Positions 54,595-62,979 of a stretch of 64,000 bases of DNA are shown in pieces. The stretch spans positions 682,001-746,000 of the forward strand of contig NZ_QGDD01000001.1 of assembly GCF_003160695.1 (NCBI RefSeq), read 5' to 3'. Origin of the DNA: Nocardioides silvaticus (GTDB taxonomy: Bacteria; Actinomycetota; Actinomycetes; Propionibacteriales; Nocardioidaceae). A program made the position numbers and the translations under genes. Every line of letters begins with the position of its first letter. Position 1 is the stretch's first letter. A model generated the notes under the pieces. It had not been told where the DNA came from. It saw nothing but the letters and a program-made list of their open reading frames with translations, and ran no database searches.

Positions 54595-55758
54595 TCAGCC
54601 GCGGACGCCGTACAGGTGCTCGAGCGCGAGCTGGTCGAGCTTCTCCATCGCGACCTCGCGCGCGGCGAGCGCGTCGACGTCGGGCTGCGGGTCGTCGAGG
54701 ATCGCCTGCCAGCCCTCCCCCTCCGCCAACGTCGGCGTGGCGAGCTCGGGGAGCCCGGCCTCCTCGAGCGCGGCCTGCACCTCGGGGTCGGCCCGGAAGG
54801 CGCGCACCTTGTCGCGGAGGATCAGGTAGTTGTCCATGCAGGCCTTGGCCGATGCCCAGACCCCGGCCTCGGTCTCCGGCCGCACCGGCTTGTAGTCGAA
54901 GTGCACGGGCCCGTCGTACCCGCCGGCCAGCAGGGTGTCGACGACCCAGAACGCGCCGCGCACGTTGCCGGCGCCGAACCGCAGGTCCTGGTCGTACCGC
55001 GGCCCGTTCTGGCCGTTGAGGTCGATGTGGAAGAGCTTGCCCTGCCACAGCGCCTGCGCGTAGCCCGCCGCTGCGTTGATGCCGGCCATCTCCTCGTGCC
55101 CGATCTCCGGGTTGACGCCGACCATCTCGGACCGGTCGAGGGTCTCGATGAAGGCGAGGGCGTGCCCGACCGTCGGGAGCAGGATGTCGCCGCGCGGCTC
55201 GTTGGGCTTCGGCTCGATGGCGAAGCGCAGGTCGTAGCCGCGGTCGGCCACGTAGTCGCCGAGCACGTTGAACGCCTCGCGGTAGCGGTCGAGCGCGGCC
55301 GGCACGTCCTTGGCGGCGCCGTACTCCGCACCCTCGCGACCGCCCCAGGCGACGTAGACCTTGGCGCCGAGCTCGGCGGCGAGGTCGATGTTGCGCATCA
55401 CCTTGCGGATCGCGAACCGGCGCACCTCGCGGTTGTTCGAGGTGAACGCGCCGTCCTTGAACACCGGGTGGGTGAACAGGTTGGTGGTCGCGGTCGTCAC
55501 CGCGAGCCCGGTCTCGGCGAGGCCCTTCTTGAACCGCTCGATGATCGCGTCGCGGGTCGCGTCGTCGCTGCCGAACGGGATCAGGTCGTCGTCGTGGAAG
55601 TTGACGCCGTAGGCGCCGAGCGCGGCCAGCTGCTCGAGCGCGTGCACGGGGTCCATCGGCGGTCGGGTCGCGTCGCCGAACGGGTCGCGCGCCTCCCAGC
55701 CGACGGTCCACAGACCGAAGGAGAACTTGTCCTCGGGGGTGGGGACGGGACGGGTCAT
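54595..55758 (-). CDS. xylA: Xylose isomerase
   Basis: 387 residues of class I (actinobacterial) D-xylose isomerase, converting D-xylose to D-xylulose. Residues [17 protein letters not shown] (about 13-29), [10 protein letters not shown] with catalytic His, [32 protein letters not shown] (metal-binding Glu/Lys), [35 protein letters not shown] (metal Asp ligands) and HFDYKP are all present. Length matches the Streptomyces enzyme (388). ATG 55758 with AGGAGGAAACCG upstream; it overlaps the xylB stop as ATGA, giving coupled translation. Confidence 0.97.
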   Translation of the reverse strand: MTRPVPTPEDKFSFGLWTVGWEARDPFGDATRPPMDPVHALEQLAALGAYGVNFHDDDLIPFGSDDATRDAIIERFKKGLAETGLAVTTATTNLFTHPVFKDGAFTSNNREVRRFAIRKVMRNIDLAAELGAKVYVAWGGREGAEYGAAKDVPAALDRYREAFNVLGDYVADRGYDLRFAIEPKPNEPRGDILLPTVGHALAFIETLDRSEMVGVNPEIGHEEMAGINAAAGYAQALWQGKLFHIDLNGQNGPRYDQDLRFGAGNVRGAFWVVDTLLAGGYDGPVHFDYKPVRPETEAGVWASAKACMDNYLILRDKVRAFRADPEVQAALEEAGLPELATPTLAEGEGWQAILDDPQPDVDALAAREVAMEKLDQLALEHLYGVRG

Positions 55759-57170
55759 CGGTTTCCTCCTTGATGGGCGACGCGGTGGTCGAGCTTCTCG
55801 AGACCGTCGCGGAGGGCGGCGTAACGCTCCCGCACGGTCGGGTCGGGAGCGCCGGTCAGCGTCCCCGCGGTCGGCACCGGCCAAGCCGGTGGCTGGTCGG
55901 TTCCGGACAAGGCCCACCCGGCCTGGCGGGCGGCGCCGCGGGCGACGTACTCCCCCTCCTCGGGGAGTACGACGTCGCGGCCCAGGATCACGGGTGCGAG
56001 CGCCCGGACGGCCGGGCTGCGGGTCGCGCCCCCGACGAGGAAGACCCGGACCGGTTCCGTGCCGGTGCGCGCGACGAGCGCGTCGACGGCGTCGGCCAGG
56101 GAGCAGAGCAGCGCCTCGAACGCGGCGCGGGCGAGGTCCTCGCGGGTGGTCCGCGGCGTCAGCCCGGTCCAGGTGCCGGCGGCGTCGGGCCGGTTGGGCG
56201 TCCGCTCCCCGCCGTAGTACGGCGAGAAGATGACCCCGCCAGCTCCGGGCGTCGAGGCGAGCGCGAGCCTGGCCAGCTCGTCGTGGTCCACCCCGAGCCA
56301 GCGGGCCTGGAGGTCGAGGATCCCGGCAGCGTTCATGGTCGTGACCATCGGCAGGTAGCCGCCGCGGGCGTCGGCGAAGCCGGTGACGGTGCCGCTGCCG
56401 TCGGCGACCGGGTCGGTGGCCACGGTCGAGGCGACCCCCGAGGTGCCGATCGACACCAGCACGTCGGCGGGGGTGAGGTCGAGGCCGAGCGCGGCACCCA
56501 TGTTGTCGCCGGTCCCGGCGGCCAGCACCGCACCGCCCACGGTCCGGCCGGCCGCAGCGCCCGGCGCGACCACGTCAGGGAGCTCGGCGTCGTGGCCGAG
56601 CGCGCTCTCGAGCAGGTCGTGGCGCCAGCGGACCGCGCGGGCGTCGAAGTAGCCCGTGCCGGACGCGTCGCCGCGGTCGGTGAACAGCGGGGTGCCGGGT
56701 GCTGCGAGGTGTGCGGACACGTAGTCGTGCGGCAACAGCACGCGGGCCACCCGCGCCGCGTGCTCCGGCTCCGCGTCGCGGAGCCAGCGGAGCTTGGTGC
56801 TGGTGAAGGACGCGACGAGCACGCTGCCGATCGCGTCGGCGCAGGGCTGGGGTCCGCCGAGCTCGGCGATCAGGTCGGCCGCGGCCCGGGCGGACCGGGT
56901 GTCGTTCCAGAGCAGCGCGTCGCGGACCGGCCGACCGTCCTTGCCGAGCGCCACCATCCCGTGCTGCTGTCCGGCGACCGCGACCGCGTCGGCGCGCTCC
57001 AGCAGTCCCGCGGTCGCCGCGTCGACGGCCTCCAGCCAGGCCCGCGGGTCGACCTCGGTGCCGGGCGGGTGCGGTGCCGACTGCTGGGCGACGACAGTGC
57101 CGTCGTCGGCGTCGACGAGGACGGCTTTGGTCGACTGGGTGGAGGAGTCCACCCCGAGGGCGAGCGGCAC
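55755..57170 (-). CDS. xylB: Xylulokinase
   Basis: 471 residues of the FGGY kinase family, phosphorylating D-xylulose. Phosphate loop [19 protein letters not shown] near residues 6-24, [45 protein letters not shown] (outline), and the C-terminal adenosine loop [19 protein letters not shown]. Length fits XylB (480-500, slightly short). GTG 57170 has no ribosome binding site; upstream is AT-rich TACAAAATG and a palindrome, so transcription may begin very near the start. First gene of xylB-xylA-ROK. Confidence 0.95.
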   Translation of the reverse strand: MPLALGVDSSTQSTKAVLVDADDGTVVAQQSAPHPPGTEVDPRAWLEAVDAATAGLLERADAVAVAGQQHGMVALGKDGRPVRDALLWNDTRSARAAADLIAELGGPQPCADAIGSVLVASFTSTKLRWLRDAEPEHAARVARVLLPHDYVSAHLAAPGTPLFTDRGDASGTGYFDARAVRWRHDLLESALGHDAELPDVVAPGAAAGRTVGGAVLAAGTGDNMGAALGLDLTPADVLVSIGTSGVASTVATDPVADGSGTVTGFADARGGYLPMVTTMNAAGILDLQARWLGVDHDELARLALASTPGAGGVIFSPYYGGERTPNRPDAAGTWTGLTPRTTREDLARAAFEALLCSLADAVDALVARTGTEPVRVFLVGGATRSPAVRALAPVILGRDVVLPEEGEYVARGAARQAGWALSGTDQPPAWPVPTAGTLTGAPDPTVRERYAALRDGLEKLDHRVAHQGGNR

Positions 57171-57187
57171 CCACCCATTTTGTACGA

Positions 57188-57206
57188 GACTTGAACTAAG
57201 TCAAGT
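57188..57206. promoter_or_regulatory. Operator-like palindrome upstream of xylB
   Basis: Two overlapping inverted repeats: GACTT-GAACT-AAGTC (57188-57202) and ACTTGA-N6-TCAAGT (57189-57206), 18 bases before xylB. On the minus strand it covers TTGACT, a -35-like hexamer. It overlaps the end of the DUF4126 gene. Likely site of ROK repressor 2. Confidence 0.5.
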
Positions 57207-57807
57207 GCTCCGTCTCCCGACGTGCCCTCCGGCGGGTGCGCCAAGCCTGCAGCCGGCGCCAACCCGCCCGGATCGCGCGGATCGCGAAGTAGAGGACGGC
57301 GAGGCCGATCAGCAGCAACGCCCCGGCGATGCCGGCGGCGATGTAGGGGTGCTCGATCGCGAACCACACCAGCGCCAGCACGACGACGTCCTCGCCGATG
57401 CTGACCCCGATGTTGCTGGCCGGCTCCGGGCTGGTGTTGACCGCCAGCCGGGTGCCGGCCTTCACGGCGTGCGAGGCCAACGCGCTGGCGCCACCGACGC
57501 TGCCACCGAGCAAGCCGCTGATCTCGGTCGAGTCGCCCGCGAGCAGGACGCCGACGACGCCACCGACCAGCGGCCTGATCAGCGTGGAGACCACGTCCCA
57601 CACGCTGTCGACGTACGGGACCTTGTCGGCGACGAACTCGAACGCGTACATCAGCGCCGCGACCGCCAGCACCTCCCACCGGCCGAGCTCGTCGGGGATC
57701 TGCTCGAAGTCCTCGACCCGGTCGGCGATGCCCAGCACCAGCACGACCAGGTAGGCGTTCACGCCGCTGGCCCACCCGCTCGAGAAGGCCATCGCGAGGG
57801 ATTCCAC
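57196..57807 (-). CDS. DUF4126 membrane protein
   Basis: 203 residues with about five to six TM helices. It begins MESLAMAFSSGWASGVNAYLVVLVLGIADRV, the typical DUF4126 N-terminus (SGxNAY), then WEVLAVAALMYAFEFVADKVPYVDSVWDVVST with the family DKVP motif, LVGGVVGVLLAG and SPEPASNIGVSIGEDVVVLALVW. The basic tail RAGWRRLQAWRTRRRARRETE is cytoplasmic. GTG 57807 with a TAGCCT -10 and exactly six bases; probably leaderless. Function unknown; members sometimes lie near stress genes. Confidence 0.85.
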   Translation of the reverse strand: MESLAMAFSSGWASGVNAYLVVLVLGIADRVEDFEQIPDELGRWEVLAVAALMYAFEFVADKVPYVDSVWDVVSTLIRPLVGGVVGVLLAGDSTEISGLLGGSVGGASALASHAVKAGTRLAVNTSPEPASNIGVSIGEDVVVLALVWFAIEHPYIAAGIAGALLLIGLAVLYFAIRAIRAGWRRLQAWRTRRRARRETEHLT

Positions 57808-57813
57808 CTTCGC

Positions 57814-57819
57814 AGGCTA
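57814..57819 (-). promoter_or_regulatory. -10 element TAGCCT for the DUF4126 gene
   Basis: TAGCCT on the minus strand, N6 to GTG 57807; leaderless geometry. Confidence 0.55.
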
Positions 57820-57848
57820 GTGCTTCGGCGACCGGGTAACGCCCTCTC

Positions 57849-58310
57849 ATGAGCGAGAACGACGCGATGCCCGACCCCGCCGGCTACGACGACGACTACA
57901 GCACCGACGAGGAGGACCAGCTCCAGCCGATCGACACCCTCGACGACCCGGACGTCGAGGATGCGCTCGACCGCGGCTACTCCCCGCCCGAGCGCTACTC
58001 CGCCGGGCAGGGCTTCGGCAACACCCCCGCCGAGGAGGCGCAGGGCGAGACCCTCGAGCAACGGGTCGCCCAGGAGATCCCGGAGCCCGACCCGTACGCC
58101 GAGGCGGACCGCGGCCCCGACGACATCGTCGACGGCGACTCCGACGACGGCGAGGTCGGCGACGAGCGCGCCGGACGGCTGGTCGACCCCGACGAGGGGG
58201 CTCACGAGGACACCGAGGCCAGCCTGGTCGGCACCGACGTCGGCATCGACGGCGCGGCCGCCAGCGCCGAGGAGGCCGCCATGCACATCGTCCCCGACGA
58301 GGACGCCTGA
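57849..58310 (+). CDS. DUF5709 acidic protein
   Basis: 153 residues, very acidic. The N-terminal DDDYSTDEEDQLQPIDTLDDPDVEDALDRGYSPPERY contains the DUF5709 signature (SxDEEDQLQPxDTL...GYSPPE), followed by ETLEQRVAQEIPEPDP (LEQRLAQE motif) and RAGRLVDPDEGAHEDTEASLVGTDVGIDGAAASAEEAAMHIV. Small soluble actinobacterial protein linked in some species to stress response; no catalytic motif. ATG 57849; a TAACGC hexamer lies six bases before it. Confidence 0.85.
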   Translation: MSENDAMPDPAGYDDDYSTDEEDQLQPIDTLDDPDVEDALDRGYSPPERYSAGQGFGNTPAEEAQGETLEQRVAQEIPEPDPYAEADRGPDDIVDGDSDDGEVGDERAGRLVDPDEGAHEDTEASLVGTDVGIDGAAASAEEAAMHIVPDEDA

Positions 58311-58326
58311 CTGACGCCTAGCGACG

Positions 58327-58370
58327 ACCCGCGGCGTCACCGACGGGGTCTGAGACCCCCCGCCGCGGGT
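58327..58370. terminator. Double hairpin after the DUF5709 gene
   Basis: ACCCGCGGCG (58327-58336) with CGCCGCGGGT (58361-58370), and inside it GGGGTC (58345-58350) with GACCCC (58354-58359). No clear U-tract. It begins 17 bases past the DUF5709 stop, 48 bases before the GPGG gene. Confidence 0.65.
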
Positions 58371-58417
58371 ACCTCGTCGATGGCATGCGGCTGGGGGTCC
58401 AACAAGGAGGTAGCGGA

Positions 58418-58564
58418 ATGATCAGCTTTATCTTGTGGCTCATCGCGGTCGTGCTCGTCGTCAGCGGGATCGTCAGCCTGTTCCGGGGCGAGGTGCTCTG
58501 GGGCGTCCTGCTCATCGTCGTCGGCCTGCTCGTCGGCCCCGGCGGCGTCAGCATCTTCACCTGA
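58418..58564 (+). CDS. GPGG-motif small membrane protein
   Basis: A 48-residue protein, easily missed. Two TM helices, MISFILWLIAVVLVVSGIVSL and EVLWGVLLIVVGLLV, are followed by the conserved GPGGVSIFT end. Such GPGG-motif mini-proteins recur across actinobacteria. The start is well supported: AAGGAGGT ends seven bases before the ATG. It overlaps the convergent EEP gene by eight bases at the 3' end (stop 58562-58564). Function unknown; probably a membrane-inserted modulator. Confidence 0.85.
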   Translation: MISFILWLIAVVLVVSGIVSLFRGEVLWGVLLIVVGLLVGPGGVSIFT

Positions 58565-59804
58565 CGTCGATCCACACCATCCGGTGGTCGGAGGTCGGGA
58601 ACGGGAACGTCCCGGTGAGCCGGGAGAGCGGGTCCGCCGCCCTCGGCCAGAAGACGCCCGCGCCGACCGTCCTTAGCCGCCGGGCCGGCAGCACGTAGTC
58701 GACCCGCAGGTTGCCCGGCGCCGTGTCGGAGAAGTCCGCGGTGTCGTACGCCGGGTCGCCCGCGTGGGTCGTGTTGGCCCCGCCTTGTGCGGCACTGGCC
58801 TCGGGCGCGCCCTTGGACCTCGGCCTGGTCTCCTCGATCGCCGGGTGGTCGAGGAGCTGCAGGATCGCGTCGTCGACCGAGTCGCCGTCGTAGGGGTCGG
58901 CGTTCTGGTCGCCCGCAATCACGAAGCGCTCGCCGCGCCCGAGGCCACCGCGTCGACCCTGGTCGTCGTAGATGTACGACGACCGGCGCTTACCGCCGAC
59001 GTAGTCGGCCCAGAACCGGATCTCGTCGTGGTTGCGGGTGCCGTTGCGGTCCTCGGCGCCGTCGAAGGTCGGCGGGGTCGGGTGCGAGACGAGGAAGTGC
59101 ACGACCTTCCTGCCGACCTTGATCGGCAGGTCCCAGTGCGACTTGGAGGAGAGCCGCAGGACGGCCTGCTCCGCGGGTGAGTACCAGTCCGCCGGTCCCG
59201 GCGTGGCGGGGTCGTCGGGCAGCATCGCGCCGGGCATGTCCTTCCACAGGAAGTGCTGGAAGGTCCGCGCCCTGCTCGCGAGGATCGGGAACTTCGAGTA
59301 GACGACCATGCCGTACTGGCCCGGGAACAGCCCGAAGCCGAACGCGTCGTCACCGCCACCGACGGTCCCGTCGTTGTTGAGGTCGAACCCGCTCGGCACG
59401 CCGGTGTTGGACGGCGCGATGTAGGCGTGGCGGAACCGGATCGGGCGGGCGCCGTTCTGCCCGACCTCGAGGTAGTTCTCGCGGAACAGGTCCACGGCCT
59501 CGGGGGCGTAATCGAACTCGTTGATCAGCACCACGTCGGGGTCGACCCGCTGGATGGTCTCGGCGACGTTGCGCGCCTGCTGGTTGCCGGGGGTCGAGAG
59601 GTCGGCGACCAGCTGCCCCTCGGCGTTGCGGTTGAGCGAGGCGTTGAAGGTCGCGAAGCGCACGGTGTCGTGGCCGTGCCCGTGGCCTGGCCCGTGCCCC
59701 GGGCCGCCGCCCTTCGGGTCCGCGGGGGCGGGGGCGGCTGTGGCCGTGAGCGCGCCGGTCAGGGCGACCGCGGCAGCAAGGGCGAGGACAGGGGTACGAC
59801 GCAT
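58557..59804 (-). CDS. Secreted endonuclease/exonuclease/phosphatase family protein
   Basis: 415 residues with a Sec signal peptide (about 1-23, AAAVALTGALTATAAPAPA) and then a His/Gly-rich segment GHGPGHGHGHD (36-46) that may bind metal. The EEP domain has VRFATFNASLNR, INEFDYAPE (catalytic Glu), RFVIAGDQNADPYDGDS (catalytic Asp-Gln-Asn) and FPTSDHRMVW (catalytic Asp-His). Residues 141-153 (DLNNDGTVGGGDD) form a dockerin-like calcium loop inserted in the domain. ATG 59804 with TCGGAGG upstream. Substrate (DNA, lipid or phosphodiester) unknown. Confidence 0.88.
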   Translation of the reverse strand: MRRTPVLALAAAVALTGALTATAAPAPADPKGGGPGHGPGHGHGHDTVRFATFNASLNRNAEGQLVADLSTPGNQQARNVAETIQRVDPDVVLINEFDYAPEAVDLFRENYLEVGQNGARPIRFRHAYIAPSNTGVPSGFDLNNDGTVGGGDDAFGFGLFPGQYGMVVYSKFPILASRARTFQHFLWKDMPGAMLPDDPATPGPADWYSPAEQAVLRLSSKSHWDLPIKVGRKVVHFLVSHPTPPTFDGAEDRNGTRNHDEIRFWADYVGGKRRSSYIYDDQGRRGGLGRGERFVIAGDQNADPYDGDSVDDAILQLLDHPAIEETRPRSKGAPEASAAQGGANTTHAGDPAYDTADFSDTAPGNLRVDYVLPARRLRTVGAGVFWPRAADPLSRLTGTFPFPTSDHRMVWIDVR

Positions 59805-59903
59805 GGCGGCCTCCGAGCAGGACGGTTCCGAGGACCCGACCCTAGGTCGGCGCGCGGACATCCGCCACCGCGCAGGATGAAGGTCGGGTGAACGCCGGCT
59901 CGC

Positions 59904-61025
59904 TCAGCCCCTCCGGACGCCCTTGTAGATCCCGCGCCGGACGATCCCGGGGTACATCACCCGCCACACGAACCAGTCGGGGAGCCGGAACGGCTTCCCG
60001 GAGGGGGCGAACACCTGCAGCCCGTCGTGCTGCGGACCGACGACCGAGCCCCACCGGGACCGTGGCGCCTCGAAGGTCCCGAGCGGCTTCCCGCCCAGGT
60101 GGGCGCGGATGTTGGCCGCGAGCAGGTGGTCGGCGCGGTTGCGCGCCGAGGAGCGGAGCGGGTCGGTCGCCGCGACGTCCCCGATGGCGAAGATCTCCGG
60201 CCGGGCGGCCGTCTGCAGCGTCGGCCGGACCCGGACGAACCCGTCCTCGTCGAGCAGCTCCGCAGGGAGCCACGCCGTGTTGGGACGGACCCGGCCCACC
60301 GTCCACAGGACGGCGTCGGCGGGCGTCGGCTCCTGACCGGTCGACCAGGTGACCGGACCGGTGCCGATCCGGTCGAGGGCGCCGTCCTCGGGCAGCTCGG
60401 CGCGGTGACCGGGGCGCAGGGCGACGCCGGCCGCGGACAGTCGCTTCCGGACGTGCGACCAGACCCGCGGGTGGTGCTGCGTCAGCGCCCGCTCGCCCGG
60501 GAAGCAGAGGTCGACCTGCTTGTCGGGCCACCGGGTGGCGACGTTGAGCGCGCAGCTGACGGCGGCCGCTCCCCCGCCGACGACCAGGACGGAGTCCGCC
60601 GCGGCGAGCCGGTCGTGCGCCGCCCGCAGGTCGGCGTCGACCTGCTCGACCGTCTGCACCTGAGGGCGCCGCCAGAACCCGTTCGTCACCCCGGTGGAGA
60701 CGACGAGCACGTCGTACGGCTCGGTGCGGGTGGTCCCGTCCGGCAGGGCGACCGACACGCGGCGGTGGTCGGCGTCGAGCGCGGTCAACGTGCCGTGGAC
60801 GACCCGCAGCCGGTCGAGCCGGCGGTAGCGGTCGAACGGCGTCCAGTACTGGGTCCTCCAACGCTCCGGCCTCGTCAACCGCAGGCCGAGCTCCTGGCCG
60901 CTCACCAGCCCCGGCTTCGAGGAGATGCCGACGATGTCGAACCGGCCGGCGGGCCGGGCGAGGTGGACGGCGGTGAGCAGGCCGCTGTCTCCGAGGCCGG
61001 CGACCACCACCCGCGGCGTGGTCAA
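59904..61025 (-). CDS. FAD-dependent pyridine nucleotide-disulfide oxidoreductase (NDH-2-like)
   Basis: 373 residues. GLGDSGLLTAVHLA at the N-terminus is an FAD-binding loop (GxGxxG variant), VLVVGGGAAAVSCALNVAT is the NAD-binding loop, and EIFAIGDVAAT is the C-terminal FAD loop. No redox CxxxxC is present, so it is more like type II NADH dehydrogenase or nitrite reductase-type flavoproteins than disulfide reductases. TTG 61025 overlaps the stop of the DUF1295 gene (TTGA), so the two are co-translated; the start is otherwise weakly supported. It follows LysR and DUF1295 in one minus-strand run. Confidence 0.8.
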   Translation of the reverse strand: MTTPRVVVAGLGDSGLLTAVHLARPAGRFDIVGISSKPGLVSGQELGLRLTRPERWRTQYWTPFDRYRRLDRLRVVHGTLTALDADHRRVSVALPDGTTRTEPYDVLVVSTGVTNGFWRRPQVQTVEQVDADLRAAHDRLAAADSVLVVGGGAAAVSCALNVATRWPDKQVDLCFPGERALTQHHPRVWSHVRKRLSAAGVALRPGHRAELPEDGALDRIGTGPVTWSTGQEPTPADAVLWTVGRVRPNTAWLPAELLDEDGFVRVRPTLQTAARPEIFAIGDVAATDPLRSSARNRADHLLAANIRAHLGGKPLGTFEAPRSRWGSVVGPQHDGLQVFAPSGKPFRLPDWFVWRVMYPGIVRRGIYKGVRRG

Positions 61026-61906
61026 GGAGCGACCCGGCGGCGCGGCGGCCGCGGCACCAGCATCGGCACCCGGTCGACGACCTCCTGGTAGGCCGGTCGC
61101 CGCTCGAGGCTGCGCCCCTCCATCATCGGGATGCTGGCGCCGAGGAACATCGCGAGCATCGCCACCCCGCCGACCAGCAGCCACCACCAGTCGCCCGGCG
61201 AGGCCGCGATCCCGAACAGGCCGAGCGAGAACCAGAAGCTGATCTCGCCGAAGTAGTTGGGGTGCCGCGACCAGCCCCACAGCCCGCGGTCCATCACCGC
61301 TCCGTCGCTCCGCTCGCGGACGAACCGGCGCATCTGCCCGTCGGCGACCAGCTCGAGCAGCACCGCCCCGACGCCGACGACCAGGGCCACCGCGTCGACC
61401 CAGCCCGGGTCCCGCCCGGGCAGCGCGACGGCGACGTACACCGGAACCATCCCGAGGAAGACCTGGACCGTCGGGATCAGGTGGATCCCGAACAGGTCGG
61501 CGAGCAGCTCCAGCCGGCCGGCGCGTTCGCGGACCATCGGGTAGCGCCAGTCCTCGTGGTGCAGGCCGGGGAACCCGATCACCCAGTTGGCGGTCAGGCG
61601 GACCGCCCAGAACGTGATGACGCCGAGCACGAGCCAGGTGCGGACGTCGTCGCCGGCGCCGTCGCTGGCGAGCACCCAGTAGCCGGCCAGGTACGGCGGC
61701 AGCACGCTCCAGTAGGCGTCGTAGAAGCTGGAGTTGCGGTGCCAGCGGCTCGCGACGAACACCACGAGCGTGGCGATCACGTCGGCGATCAGCCCGTCCA
61801 GCCACAGGTGGTCGGTGTCCGGCCCCCAGACCAGCCAGGCCGTCGCGGCACCGAAGGCGACGACGTACGACGCGGCCACGCGGGCCAGCGACTCCCCCTT
61901 GCTCAT
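61022..61906 (-). CDS. DUF1295 / steroid 5-alpha-reductase-like membrane protein
   Basis: 294 residues, about six to seven TM helices. C-terminal signature LWGWSRHPNYFGEISFWFSLGLF is that of DUF1295 and steroid 5-alpha-reductase/ICMT proteins, binding NADPH; SRHPNYFGE is the most conserved block, with SIPMMEGRSLERRPAYQEVVDRVPMLVPRPPR at the C-terminus. Mid-region LTANWVIGFPGLHHEDWRYPMVRER is also typical. Its ATG has a leaderless TACTAT -10 and, directly upstream, a KstR-type operator, in keeping with sterol-related metabolism. Substrate not proven. Confidence 0.85.
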   Translation of the reverse strand: MSKGESLARVAASYVVAFGAATAWLVWGPDTDHLWLDGLIADVIATLVVFVASRWHRNSSFYDAYWSVLPPYLAGYWVLASDGAGDDVRTWLVLGVITFWAVRLTANWVIGFPGLHHEDWRYPMVRERAGRLELLADLFGIHLIPTVQVFLGMVPVYVAVALPGRDPGWVDAVALVVGVGAVLLELVADGQMRRFVRERSDGAVMDRGLWGWSRHPNYFGEISFWFSLGLFGIAASPGDWWWLLVGGVAMLAMFLGASIPMMEGRSLERRPAYQEVVDRVPMLVPRPPRRRVAP

Positions 61907-61912
61907 CGGACG

Positions 61913-61933
61913 ATAGTAATGGAACGTGTTCTA
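61913..61933 (-). promoter_or_regulatory. Leaderless promoter and KstR-type operator of the DUF1295 gene
   Basis: -10 TACTAT (61918-61913), N6, ATG at 61906. Just upstream TGGAACGTGTTCTA (61920-61933) fits TnnAACnnGTTnnA, the same core AACGTGTTCTA as the site before fbiC. It overlaps the 3' end of the LysR gene. Confidence 0.65.
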
Positions 61934-62893
61934 GTTTTTCGTCCTTCTCGACCTGGTGCTCGTCGGGCCCGGCGCGGTCTGCGCGGCCGCCCAGGAGACC
62001 AGGTCGCGAGCGGGGCCCTCCGGCGGGTGGGCGCCACCGCGCCACACCGCGTGCAACCGTCGGGTGAGGTCGAGCCCGCCGACCTCGATCTCGACCAACC
62101 GACCGGTCGCGAGGTCGTCGCGGATCGCGTGCGCACCGAGGGCGGCGGGGCCGGCACCGGCCGCGACCGCGGACCGGACGGCGGCCGTGCTCGACAGCTC
62201 GAGCGCCGGGCTCGCCGTCTCCAGGCCCTCGAGCGCGCGGTCGAGGACGGTGCGGGTGCCGGACCCGCGCTCGCGGACGACGAGCGGCGTCGCGGCCAGG
62301 GTGGCGGCGGTGACCCGGCGGCCCGACCGCCGGGCCCACGGGTGCCCGGGGCCGACGACCACGACGAGCGTGTCGGTGCCGACCAGCCGGTGTCGGAGGT
62401 CCTCGGGGGCGTCGGGCCCCTCGACGAAGCCGAGGTCGACGTCGCCGGCCGCCACCAGGGCGGCCACCCGCTCGCTGTTCGTCGCGGTCATGGTGACCTC
62501 GGTCGGCGCCTGGCCGAGCTGCACCTGCCGGGCGCGGAGGGCGACCAGCCAGCCGGGGAGCAGGTGCTCGGCGATGGTGAGGCTGGCCGCGATGGTCAGG
62601 TGCCCGCGCCGGTCCGCGCGCAGCGCGGCGATCCCGGCGTCGAGCTGCCCGGCCGCCTCCAGCACGCCCGCCGCCCACTGCACGAGGAGCTCACCGGTCG
62701 GCGTCAGGGCCGATCCCCGCCGGGACCGGTCGAGCAGCGCCGTACCGACCAACGACTCCATGGTCCGCACCCGCGACGACGCCGCCTGCTGGGTGACGCC
62801 GAGCTCGGCCGCCGCCGCGCTCAGACTGCCGGTGCGGGAGACCACGGTCAGCAGCTCGAGAGCGCGCAGCTCCGGCACGTGAGGTCCCAGCAC
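61931..62893 (-). CDS. LysR family regulator
   Basis: 320 residues. Winged helix-turn-helix RALELLTVVSRTGSLSAAAAELGVTQQAASSRVRTMESLVGTALLDRS in outline (residues about 9-56), then the periplasmic-binding-like co-inducer domain with GHLTIAASLTIAEHLLPGWL, DVDLGFVEGPD and TPLVVRERGSGTRTVLDRAL, a pattern close to CysB/YeiE-type LysR members. GTG 62893 has TAGCGT six bases upstream, again leaderless. It is the first gene of a minus-strand run with DUF1295 and the FAD oxidoreductase and is divergent from the fpr-like gene. Co-inducer unknown. Confidence 0.9.
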   Translation of the reverse strand: MLGPHVPELRALELLTVVSRTGSLSAAAAELGVTQQAASSRVRTMESLVGTALLDRSRRGSALTPTGELLVQWAAGVLEAAGQLDAGIAALRADRRGHLTIAASLTIAEHLLPGWLVALRARQVQLGQAPTEVTMTATNSERVAALVAAGDVDLGFVEGPDAPEDLRHRLVGTDTLVVVVGPGHPWARRSGRRVTAATLAATPLVVRERGSGTRTVLDRALEGLETASPALELSSTAAVRSAVAAGAGPAALGAHAIRDDLATGRLVEIEVGGLDLTRRLHAVWRGGAHPPEGPARDLVSWAAAQTAPGPTSTRSRRTKN

Positions 62894-62899
62894 GAGGAC

Positions 62900-62905
62900 A
62901 CGCTA
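62900..62905 (-). promoter_or_regulatory. -10 element TAGCGT for the LysR gene
   Basis: TAGCGT on the minus strand, exactly six bases before GTG 62893; leaderless geometry. Confidence 0.55.
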
Positions 62906-62979
62906 TCCCAAGGCTGCCTTGTGACCCCACAACCACAACCTCGTTCTGTGGCGAGCAGTTCGTGTCCAGGATGGAGGAC

